From the NCBI GenBank assembly GCA_045577615.1, contig JAZNIT010000026.1:1-16076 (forward strand): 16,076 nucleotides of DNA, written 5' to 3'. Positions 1 through 6,855 of this stretch are shown in pieces. Position 1 is the first letter of the stretch, and the number at the start of each line of letters is the position of its first letter. The notes below the pieces were generated by a model that saw only the letters and a program-made list of their open reading frames with translations, did no database searches and was not told the DNA's origin. A program made the translations under genes and the position numbers. This DNA comes from RGIG2206 sp045577615. GTDB lineage: Bacteria; Bacillota; Clostridia; Oscillospirales; Acutalibacteraceae.

Positions 1-8
1 CATTGTTT

Positions 9-122
9 GTGTTACAGTTTTCATGACGAATGGTTAATCCTCCTGTCTGTTTTGTCTCAGCAACTTAACTGTAACACAGGATTTTCCATTCGTCACTTAT
101 TTTTTATTCCCAACTGTAACAC
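9..122. repeat. Inverted/direct repeat set around gtgttacagtt
   Basis: The 11-mer gtgttacagtt lies at 9-19, and its exact reverse complement aactgtaacac occurs at 67-77 and again at 112-122. A second inverted pair, gacgaatgg at 25-33 and ccattcgtc at 86-94, is interleaved with the first. The arms can therefore pair in more than one way. The left end may continue outside the window. No reading frame here is convincing. This could be the end of a small non-autonomous element or a cluster of binding sites; the sequence alone does not decide. The repeats are seen directly; any function is unknown. Confidence 0.6.
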
Positions 123-141
123 ATCTATTGTAAACCTACAC

Positions 142-289
142 AGTGATATTTTGCCTTGCGGCAAAGTGATATTGAAACTTTTTAGTTTCAGTGATATTAT
201 ATTCGCCTCCAAAACTGTCCGAAGGACAATATCACGATGCGAAGCATCCTATCACTGCGAAGCAATATCACTCGCCGCAAGGCGAATAT
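142..289. repeat. Palindrome cluster on an agtgatatt core (MITE/REP-like)
   Basis: The 9-mer agtgatatt occurs at 142-150, 165-173 and 190-198. Its reverse complement follows at 228-235 (aatatcac), 250-256 (tatcact, shortened) and 264-272 (aatatcact). Between the copies sit small perfect hairpins: ttgcc-ttgc-ggcaa (151-164), gaaact-tttt-agtttc (174-189), tgtcc-gaa-ggaca (216-228), gatgc-gaa-gcatc (236-248) and cgcc-gcaa-ggcg (273-284). An outer pair, atattcgcc at 199-207 and ggcgaatat at 281-289, encloses the right part. The block could fold as one cruciform or branched RNA with many small stems. It resembles interspersed hairpin repeats of gut Clostridia, which I recall only as a general impression. 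It lies downstream of the dockerin gene. Confidence 0.75.
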
Positions 290-293
290 AACT

Positions 294-322
294 GAGGCAC
301 ACTTCCTTACGGAGTGTGCCTC
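294..322. repeat. Strong 12-bp hairpin, possible transcript end
   Basis: The arms gaggcacacttcc (294-306) and ggagtgtgcctc (311-322) pair over 12 bp with one bulged T and a ttac loop. This is the most stable hairpin downstream of the dockerin gene. No T-run follows on either strand, so it is not a classical intrinsic terminator. It could protect the 3' end of that mRNA or belong to the adjacent repeat cluster. From 323 to 458 I see only a 4-bp hairpin (324-335) and no gene or canonical terminator. Confidence 0.5.
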
Positions 323-458
323 TACGCGACAGCGTTACTGCGGTGTTTTGCTTTTTATTCTATCAAAAATTCGTCTGTTTTAGGTGCTTGCAGTTTTGTA
401 ACCGATTTCGTCCCTATGCGAGCGCTCCTAATCGACACATCCTTTTTAATTTTATCTG

Positions 459-3400
459 TTAACCAAGTATGTTGGCAAGACCAACTATTGCATGATTGTA
501 GATAAGCAGGTCGGCAGAGGCTATCTTGCCGTCACCGTCAAGGTCGGCTGCAAGCTGATAAGCACCTTCAAGCGGTTGGTAGCCGAGCACGTGCAGCGCA
601 AGGATTTCATAGCCTGCGGCAGTTATTCTGCCATGGCCCAAAATGTCGCCCACGATAACCACCTTAAGTGATGCCGAGTTATTTTCCCAGGTCATGGTCA
701 GGCTGTCGCCGGTGTTGACCTTGTCGGTGAGAGCCATAGCAGCGCCGTTGGCATCAGCGCCGCCAAAGGTAGCGTCCTCAACCTTAAAGCCGCCGATAAG
801 ACTGCCAACAGTTACACCCACATTGTCGATGTAAATGTAGCCGTTTTCAACTCTGTAGTCCTTGAACAGGTCGTAGAAATCCTGCTCGGTATAATAGCTA
901 TATTCAACCACCAAAACGGGAGCCTTGCCGCTTTGAACCTTCCAGTTATCGTCAAGCATTCCAAACTGACTGCTGTTGGTTATGTCGGTATAGGAGTAGT
1001 TAACGTCGCCATCGGCAAGTGAGCCGCTGCTCACAACCTTGTTGCCGCTGTAATAGCAGCCGCTGATGCTGCCCGAGTTGCTGTTGGCAACAACGCCTGC
1101 ATTAGCCACAAGGCAGTTTTTGATGGTGCCGCTGTTGGTGCCTGCAACCTTGCCTGTCGATTTGCAATATGCGATATAAGAGGAGTTGGTGGTAGCCACA
1201 GCCCCATCAATATCGATATGGGATACGCCACCGTTGTTGGTGGTAAAGATGGGAGCGGTAAGGCCGCTTATTTTGTGGCCGTTGCCGTATAGCACGCCGT
1301 TAAAGGTGCCTGCAACGGTTGACCAGCTTGAAAGGCTTATATCCTCGGTGAGAACATAGTTGCCGTTAAGGTTGTTTTTGATAGCCTTAAACTCTGCCTC
1401 GGTGCTGATTTCGGTATAGCCTTCATAGGGGTCGTTTACATAGAAGCTGACAATCGCATAGCCGCTTGCTGCAGAGGACGCTTTGATAACGTAAAGTGTA
1501 TAATAGCCGGACTTGTCAAACACGTGAGCACCCGAGCTATCCTTGCAAGCCTGCAGGCTGTTAGCCCAAGCACCCTTTACCGGGGTGGTGTTTATCATAG
1601 TGTTGTCATAGGTGATACCGTCAGGCATTTTAAAATTGTCGGCGTAAGAGCAGCCAAGCTTTATGCTGTCGCCCACATAGATGGTAACGCCGTCGGGCAC
1701 CTTAAAATAGCCGTTTTCTACTCCTGCCGTCCTGCTTACAAGCTCAAGGGTAACAGTCTTGGGAGTATAGCCTGAATAGTTGGCGTATTTGCCCGTTTCC
1801 ATAAGGTCCTTTTTGGACTCGTTGGCAAGATTTGAGTTGTTGTCAACAGGCTCCTTGGCAGTTGTGTCACCACCCGAAAGGGTATCGAGATACCACTGAG
1901 GGGGAGGCTCAATTTTCCACACACCGCGGCAACCGGTAATAACGAACGGCTCGCTTGTTATGGGATTAACGCGAATAGCAAGTGCCTTTTTACCGCCGTC
2001 GGGGCTCATGTCTCTGCCGTCACCAACTTGACGGGTAAGGCAGGTCCAGGTTTTGCCACTATCGAGTGAGCGGTAAAGACCGCCCAAATCGTAGGATGAG
2101 TGAGCTGCCTCACCGTTGCCGCCAACATAAACAACCTGAGGATTGTTGGGGTCAACTGCAACTGTTTTTGCAATAGCGGTGTTGCCGCTTTCAACGTAGT
2201 TAACAGCGGTCAGCACGTTGTCCTTTTGAGCAAAATCAACGGTGCCGGCATAAAGGGTGTACTTGGCTGTTACGTAAAGTTTGCCACCCTCGTGGTCATA
2301 AGCGATGTCGTCAATATTGCTGCCTGCGTTGGCAAGCTGATACCAAGTGATACCCTTGTCAGTTGAATAAATAACACGGTTGCCATTGGCACCAAACAAA
2401 GTGCCGCGAGTCAAGTCGATGGCAAGCACGCCCATACAGCCCGTGCTGCCGGTGACAGAGTCAGCCTCCATCTTGTTCCAGGTTTTGCCACCGTCGTCGG
2501 TGCGCCATTCGCCCATAAAGGCAACGTTGTCGTTGCCCAAAGCGCCCATACCTGCTTCAAGGCCTTCAACTTGCAGACCTGTGTTTTCATAGGTCTTGCC
2601 GCCGTCAAAGGTGGTCCAGAGGTAGCGTGGCTTCGACCATTCATCTGCTACGGTTACAAAGATGGTCTTTTCACTAAGAGCATACGCGCCGTAGGTATGA
2701 CCGCCCCAACTGTTTCCTGCCCACTTAAGATAGGTCCAGGTTTTGCCGCCGTCGGTGGAGAAACCGCCGTTATAGTCCTGAGCGGAAAGGGCGACAAGGT
2801 TGGGATTGTTTACATTAAAGTTCCATTTGCCCGACGCAATTATTGCGTTGTAGCCAGAGTTGCTCCACTTGATGGTTTTGCCGCCGTCGACCGATTTCCA
2901 GATGCCGTTGGCATAAACATACAGAGTGTTTTCATAGGTGTTGCTCCAATAACCGAAGGGTCTGACACCCGATACGGGCTGCCAAGTCTCCTGCTGACCG
3001 CGGTTTTGAGTCGATTTAGACCAACTCTTACCGCCGTTATTTGAGTAACACAACCAACCGTTAAGGTTGTGGTAGGTCACCATAATGTTGTCTGAATTAA
3101 GGGAGCTGACCGAAATATTTCTGGGAGTAAATCCGTTGCTGGATGATGAATAAACGGGGTAGTTAGAGCCGTTTACCTTGCTCCAGGTGTAGCCGAAGTC
3201 GTCGGAACGGTACATAGCGCTGTTGGTGGTAATCCACACCTTGCCCACCGCGTCGGCATCGTGATTTTTAACCTCGGTTTCAATAACGTCCACAGCGTTG
3301 GCATAAACGCCGTAGCTGTTGAGGGTTTCAGTCCAGTTTTTGCCGCCGTCGGTTGAAAGATAGAAGCCATTGGCAGTTGCGGCGTACATATAGAACTTGC

Positions 3401-4310
3401 CGCCTACGGTGTAGGATGCCATCTCGGCGCCTGCAAGAAAGGCCGAGCTTGCCTGAGCAACGCCGTCAACGTAGATGGTGCCCACGGCATTTTCAAGCTT
3501 TGTCCAGCTGAAGCCGCCGTCGGTGGTTCTCCACATAGCCTGCTGGGGATATTGCACGCTGTCTGCAGTGATAACCTCATCCTCAACCGACCAATAGGCG
3601 GTCATACAATAGCCCTTGGTTGCATCGTAAGAGTTAAGATCGTAAACTATCTGAATGCGCAGGTCGTTGTGGGTAAGAATGGCCTTGCTCGTGCCCGAAA
3701 TGGCAGAGGCCGACAGGCCCTTGGTCCATTCGCATTGATTGGTAGCGTTAGTGGTTACGTAAAGTCCGTTTGAAATAGCGTTGTTGGTGTTGCAGCCGAC
3801 AAGGATAACGTGGTCGGCGTTTTTGGGGTCGATGGCAATGCCGGTGGCGCCGCCTGCAGCAAGTCCGATGGTGCAGGACTGCCAATGGTTACCGCCGTCA
3901 AGTGAGCGGTAGACGCCTGAAATGTCGGTGCCGAACATAGAAAGTCGACTGTCAGAGGAGGTAACAACTGAGTCGATAGCCTGGCAAGCCTCGCCGCCTT
4001 CAAGATAGCCGCGGTCGATAAGCTCCTGACTGATCATAGGCACAGCCTGCCAGATGTCAGAGTTAAAATAGGTGCCGTTTGAGTTGTATTTTACCACCTT
4101 GTTATCGGTGCCCGTGGGGATGGAGTAGGCGGTGTTCATATAAGTAACAACGCTGTTTTCATCGTTGGGGTCAATGATATAAAGGCTTTCGTGGGGATAG
4201 TTAACGTCGGTGTTACCTGACCGCTCCTCACTGGTGGCAGCAATAGCCGTTACGGGCAACGCGCAAAGTATAAGACACATAGCGCACACAATGCTTAAAA
4301 ATCGTTTCAT
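459..4310 (-). CDS. Secreted Asp-box beta-propeller protein with dockerin
   Basis: This encodes 1283 residues starting at MKRFLSIV; AAAGGAG sits 8 bases upstream, which favours this start over one 16 codons earlier. Residues 1-25 are a signal peptide ending near AIAA. Residues about 110-800 hold 11 Asp-boxes (S/T-x-D-x-G-x-x-W type), near 136, 262, 319, 369, 423, 473, 518, 567, 604, 649 and 748; the one at 473 has Ile for Trp. This number and spacing suggest two beta-propellers, as in GH74 xyloglucanases, but sialidase-like or purely binding propellers are possible and I cannot assign catalytic residues. Residues about 850-960 look like an Ig-type domain, and 965-1135 like a GLUG-type Gly/Asn-rich region. 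Residues 1221-1283 are a type I-like dockerin. The second calcium loop (1256-1267, DLDGDGKIASAD) is canonical; the first has lost most acidic ligands. The protein probably docks to a cohesin scaffold outside the cell and acts on plant or host glycans (inferred). Confidence 0.8.
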   Translation of the reverse strand: MKRFLSIVCAMCLILCALPVTAIAATSEERSGNTDVNYPHESLYIIDPNDENSVVTYMNTAYSIPTGTDNKVVKYNSNGTYFNSDIWQAVPMISQELIDRGYLEGGEACQAIDSVVTSSDSRLSMFGTDISGVYRSLDGGNHWQSCTIGLAAGGATGIAIDPKNADHVILVGCNTNNAISNGLYVTTNATNQCEWTKGLSASAISGTSKAILTHNDLRIQIVYDLNSYDATKGYCMTAYWSVEDEVITADSVQYPQQAMWRTTDGGFSWTKLENAVGTIYVDGVAQASSAFLAGAEMASYTVGGKFYMYAATANGFYLSTDGGKNWTETLNSYGVYANAVDVIETEVKNHDADAVGKVWITTNSAMYRSDDFGYTWSKVNGSNYPVYSSSSNGFTPRNISVSSLNSDNIMVTYHNLNGWLCYSNNGGKSWSKSTQNRGQQETWQPVSGVRPFGYWSNTYENTLYVYANGIWKSVDGGKTIKWSNSGYNAIIASGKWNFNVNNPNLVALSAQDYNGGFSTDGGKTWTYLKWAGNSWGGHTYGAYALSEKTIFVTVADEWSKPRYLWTTFDGGKTYENTGLQVEGLEAGMGALGNDNVAFMGEWRTDDGGKTWNKMEADSVTGSTGCMGVLAIDLTRGTLFGANGNRVIYSTDKGITWYQLANAGSNIDDIAYDHEGGKLYVTAKYTLYAGTVDFAQKDNVLTAVNYVESGNTAIAKTVAVDPNNPQVVYVGGNGEAAHSSYDLGGLYRSLDSGKTWTCLTRQVGDGRDMSPDGGKKALAIRVNPITSEPFVITGCRGVWKIEPPPQWYLDTLSGGDTTAKEPVDNNSNLANESKKDLMETGKYANYSGYTPKTVTLELVSRTAGVENGYFKVPDGVTIYVGDSIKLGCSYADNFKMPDGITYDNTMINTTPVKGAWANSLQACKDSSGAHVFDKSGYYTLYVIKASSAASGYAIVSFYVNDPYEGYTEISTEAEFKAIKNNLNGNYVLTEDISLSSWSTVAGTFNGVLYGNGHKISGLTAPIFTTNNGGVSHIDIDGAVATTNSSYIAYCKSTGKVAGTNSGTIKNCLVANAGVVANSNSGSISGCYYSGNKVVSSGSLADGDVNYSYTDITNSSQFGMLDDNWKVQSGKAPVLVVEYSYYTEQDFYDLFKDYRVENGYIYIDNVGVTVGSLIGGFKVEDATFGGADANGAAMALTDKVNTGDSLTMTWENNSASLKVVIVGDILGHGRITAAGYEILALHVLGYQPLEGAYQLAADLDGDGKIASADLLIYNHAIVGLANILG

Positions 4311-4348
4311 AGGTAAAGCTCCTTTGACAGATAATAGTCTGCAACATA

Positions 4349-4377
4349 ATCTTATCATAAATAGGAAACTTTTTCAA
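4349..4377 (-). promoter_or_regulatory. Sigma-A type promoter for the dockerin gene
   Basis: On the minus strand TTGAAA (4372-4377) is followed after 17 bases by TAAGAT (4349-4354). A TG one base before the -10 gives an extended -10. Transcription would begin near 4342, leaving a leader of about 30 bases before the start at 4310. The surroundings are very A+T rich. Prediction from sequence only. Confidence 0.55.
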
Positions 4378-4438
4378 CAAAAAATACGTAATTGTATATA
4401 TATTTTTTAAAATAATTATATATTTTTATAATTATATG

Positions 4439-4467
4439 TTGAGAAAATTCTGCGGTTGTAGTATACT
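4439..4467 (+). promoter_or_regulatory. Sigma-A type promoter for the nifS-thiI unit
   Basis: TTGAGA (4439-4444), a 17-base spacer, then TATACT (4462-4467). The start point would be near 4474, about 35 bases before the cysteine desulfurase. No terminator hairpin, riboswitch-like fold or T-box is evident in this short leader. It is the only good promoter I see before the six-gene plus-strand unit. Confidence 0.6.
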
Positions 4468-4508
4468 GTATGTGTATGACTATCTAAAATGCGGAGGTGT
4501 GCGCATTT

Positions 4509-5636
4509 ATGCACTATCTTGACAACAGCGCTACGACACCTCTGTGTCAGGCGGCCATAACAGCTATGACCAAGTCGATGGCTCGGTTTGGCAATCCTTC
4601 CTCCTTGCATCTGCTTGGAGCAGAGGCTTTGACCGCTCTTGACGACACCCGTCAGGCAATGGCTCGACGCCTGGGTTGTGAGGCAAAGGAGCTTTATTTC
4701 ACCTCGGGTGGCAGCGAAGCAAACAACACCGCCTTATTTGGCGCCGCCCGCGCAATGAAGCGCCGCGGCAAACGGATTATAACCACTGCCATCGAGCACC
4801 ATTCGGTGCTTAACGCCGCCAAAGCGTTAGAGGGCGAGGGTTTCGAGGTTATCTATCTCAAGCCTGATGACCGTGGGGTTATAACTGCTGATGCAGTGTC
4901 AGAGGCATTGACCGACGACACGGTGCTTGTGAGTGTGATGTACGTCAACAACGAAACGGGCGCAATTATGCCTATTAGCGAGATTGCCTCGGTTATCAAG
5001 TCCTCGGGCTGCGGTGCAATATTTCACACCGACTGTGTGCAGGCCCTTGGCAAGCTGCCTCTTAATTTGCGCAGCCTTGGCGCCGACGTTGTATCGGTGA
5101 GTGCCCACAAAATCCACGGGCCCAAGGGTGTGGGCGCCCTCTATGTGAGGAGCGGCTGCCGTCTGCTGCCCTTTATCTACGGCGGCGGTCAGGAGCGTGG
5201 TTTCAGGTCAGGCACCGAGCCGACCATTCTTATCGACGGCTTTGGCGCCGCCCTTTCGGATATGCCCGATTTAAAAACCGAGCTTGAGCGAGTCAAGACT
5301 CTGCGCGATGATTGTGTGGCAAAACTAAGTCAGCTTAAAGGGGTTGTGCTCAACTCCCACTCCGACGGCCTGCCCTATATCATCAACTTTTCGGTTTCGG
5401 GCGTCAGGTCAGAGGTTATGCTTCATTGGTTAGAGGCAAAAAATATATTCGTATCAAGCGGCTCGGCTTGTGCCAAGGGTGAAAGCAGCTATGTGCTGGC
5501 AGCCCAAGGGGTCAACCGTCAGTTGGCCGACAGCGCGCTGAGAGTCAGTATGTCCCACCTCACGAGCAGTGAGGATTTGGCGGCACTTGTATCAGCCGTC
5601 GCTGAGGGAATAGACAAACTTGTAAAAAGAAGGTAA
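4509..5636 (+). CDS. nifS: Cysteine desulfurase (NifS/IscS family)
   Basis: A 375-residue PLP enzyme that takes sulfur from cysteine to form a protein persulfide and alanine. Family landmarks are in order: the N-terminal YLDNSATTP, TSGGSEANN at 66-74, EHHS at 96-99, H173-T-D175 for cofactor binding, the PLP lysine K201 in SAHKIHGPKG, RSGTEP at 233-238, and the active-site C321 in SSGSAC. The ATG at 4509 is preferred because it gives the family's usual first residues. GGAGG at 4493-4497 lies 11 bases upstream; a GTG at 4497 would overlap that site. The gene ends 5 bases before thiI. In Bacillus subtilis a dedicated desulfurase (NifZ) beside thiI feeds sulfur to it, so the same job is likely here. 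A housekeeping Fe-S role cannot be excluded. Confidence 0.93.
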   Translation: MHYLDNSATTPLCQAAITAMTKSMARFGNPSSLHLLGAEALTALDDTRQAMARRLGCEAKELYFTSGGSEANNTALFGAARAMKRRGKRIITTAIEHHSVLNAAKALEGEGFEVIYLKPDDRGVITADAVSEALTDDTVLVSVMYVNNETGAIMPISEIASVIKSSGCGAIFHTDCVQALGKLPLNLRSLGADVVSVSAHKIHGPKGVGALYVRSGCRLLPFIYGGGQERGFRSGTEPTILIDGFGAALSDMPDLKTELERVKTLRDDCVAKLSQLKGVVLNSHSDGLPYIINFSVSGVRSEVMLHWLEAKNIFVSSGSACAKGESSYVLAAQGVNRQLADSALRVSMSHLTSSEDLAALVSAVAEGIDKLVKRR

Positions 5637-5641
5637 GTTTT

Positions 5642-6811
5642 TTGAAAGAAATTATTTTGATTAAAAACGGTGAAATTGCTCTTAAGGGCCTCAACCGATC
5701 ATCCTTTGAGGATGCAATGATAAAGAATATCCGTCGCCGCCTTAAGCCTCTCGGCAAGGTGGATATCCGCAAAGCACAGTCCACCGTCTTTATCGAGCCG
5801 ATGGAGGAGGATTTTGATTTCCAGCAAGCCCTCGACCGTGTAAGCCGCGTGTTCGGTGTGGCAGCCTACTCCCGCGCCGCCGTTTGCGACAAGGATATGG
5901 CCGATATACTTTCTCGGGGTGCCGATTGGGCAGCCGAAAGACTTAAGGGCGTCAAAACCTTTAAGGTGGAGGCCAAGCGCGCCGATAAGCGTTTCCCCTT
6001 GCAATCTCCCGAAATTTCCGCACAGATGGGCGGCGCAATTTTAGAGCGTTGCCCCTACCTCAAGGTTGACGTTCGCAACCCCGAGGTCACCGTTGTGGTT
6101 GAAATTCGCGACTTCGCCGCCTACGTCCGCGCAGGGCAGGAGGCAGGTGCAGGCGGGATGCCCGTTGGCACGGGCGGTCGCGCCGCAATACTTATCTCAG
6201 GTGGTATCGACAGTCCTGTCGCCGCCTGGATGATGGCCAAGCGTGGCATCGAGCTGTGCGCCATTCACTTTGCAAGCCCCCCCTACACAGGCCCTCTGGC
6301 GTTGAAAAAGGTTAAGGATTTGCTCCGTCAGGTCACTCGATACAGCGGCCCCATCAGTATGGCCACCGTACCCTTTACCAAAATTCAGGAGCTTATCGGT
6401 CAGGAATGTCCCGAAGAATACTTCACCCTTATAATGCGCCGCTTTATGATGAAAATCGCATCAAGGCTGGCACAGCGTGACCGCTGCAGCGCCCTTATTA
6501 CAGGTGAGAGCGTGGGTCAGGTTGCAAGCCAGACCTTGCCTGCATTGCAGGTGACTGATGCTGCTGCCGATATGCTGGTGCTTCGTCCCCTTATCGGTAT
6601 GGATAAAGAAGAGATTATCAGTATTTCACGCAAAATCGACACCTTCGATATATCGGTGCTTCCTTATGAGGATTGCTGCACCGTCTTTACTCCACGTCAC
6701 CCCCGCACCCGTCCCACCGTTGAAATGGTGGACGCAGCGGCAGCCCCTCTTGATGAAGAGGCACTTATTGCCGAGGCGGTGGCAGGCACAGAGTTTGAGC
6801 TTATAGATTGA
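5642..6811 (+). CDS. thiI: tRNA 4-thiouridine synthase ThiI, rhodanese-less
   Basis: A 389-residue enzyme that adenylates and thiolates uridine 8 of tRNA. Residues 1-60 are the ferredoxin-like N-terminal domain, about 60-165 the THUMP RNA-binding domain, and about 175-360 the PP-loop ATPase with SGGIDS at 186-191. The conserved PYEDCC motif lies at 341-346. The length matches Gram-positive ThiI proteins lacking the C-terminal rhodanese domain of the E. coli enzyme, so sulfur should come directly from the desulfurase encoded just upstream. The start is TTG at 5642, placed by homology to the family N-terminus (KEIILIKNGEIALKG); an AGAAGG site straddles the upstream stop. The enzyme is cytoplasmic. 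A role in thiazole synthesis, seen in some bacteria, is less likely without the rhodanese domain. Confidence 0.95.
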   Translation: MKEIILIKNGEIALKGLNRSSFEDAMIKNIRRRLKPLGKVDIRKAQSTVFIEPMEEDFDFQQALDRVSRVFGVAAYSRAAVCDKDMADILSRGADWAAERLKGVKTFKVEAKRADKRFPLQSPEISAQMGGAILERCPYLKVDVRNPEVTVVVEIRDFAAYVRAGQEAGAGGMPVGTGGRAAILISGGIDSPVAAWMMAKRGIELCAIHFASPPYTGPLALKKVKDLLRQVTRYSGPISMATVPFTKIQELIGQECPEEYFTLIMRRFMMKIASRLAQRDRCSALITGESVGQVASQTLPALQVTDAAADMLVLRPLIGMDKEEIISISRKIDTFDISVLPYEDCCTVFTPRHPRTRPTVEMVDAAAAPLDEEALIAEAVAGTEFELID

Positions 6812-6855
6812 GTTTATTCTGTTTATCAGTTTGTATAAGAAAGGAACAATATATA

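Noticed and set aside
142..289. Possible CRISPR-like array because of regularly spaced 9-mers.
   Set aside because: The repeated word is too short and changes orientation, the spacers are themselves palindromes, and no cas gene is present.
7..291. A 94-codon open frame on the plus strand.
   Set aside because: It runs straight through the palindrome cluster, has no ribosome binding site, and its protein reflects the repeat words; it is most likely spurious.
4311..4358. Longer N-terminus for the dockerin protein starting at 4358.
   Set aside because: It would include the leader and the ribosome binding site; the start at 4310 gives a clean signal peptide and a proper AAAGGAG spacing.
4440..4508. 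Possible riboswitch or T-box ahead of the sulfur genes.
   Set aside because: The leader is only about 35 bases, too short for these elements, and no hairpin is seen.
6808..6855. Upstream TTG start for the CinA-sortase fusion overlapping the thiI stop.
   Set aside because: The added residues do not belong to the CinA fold, and AGAAAGGA precedes the ATG at 6856.
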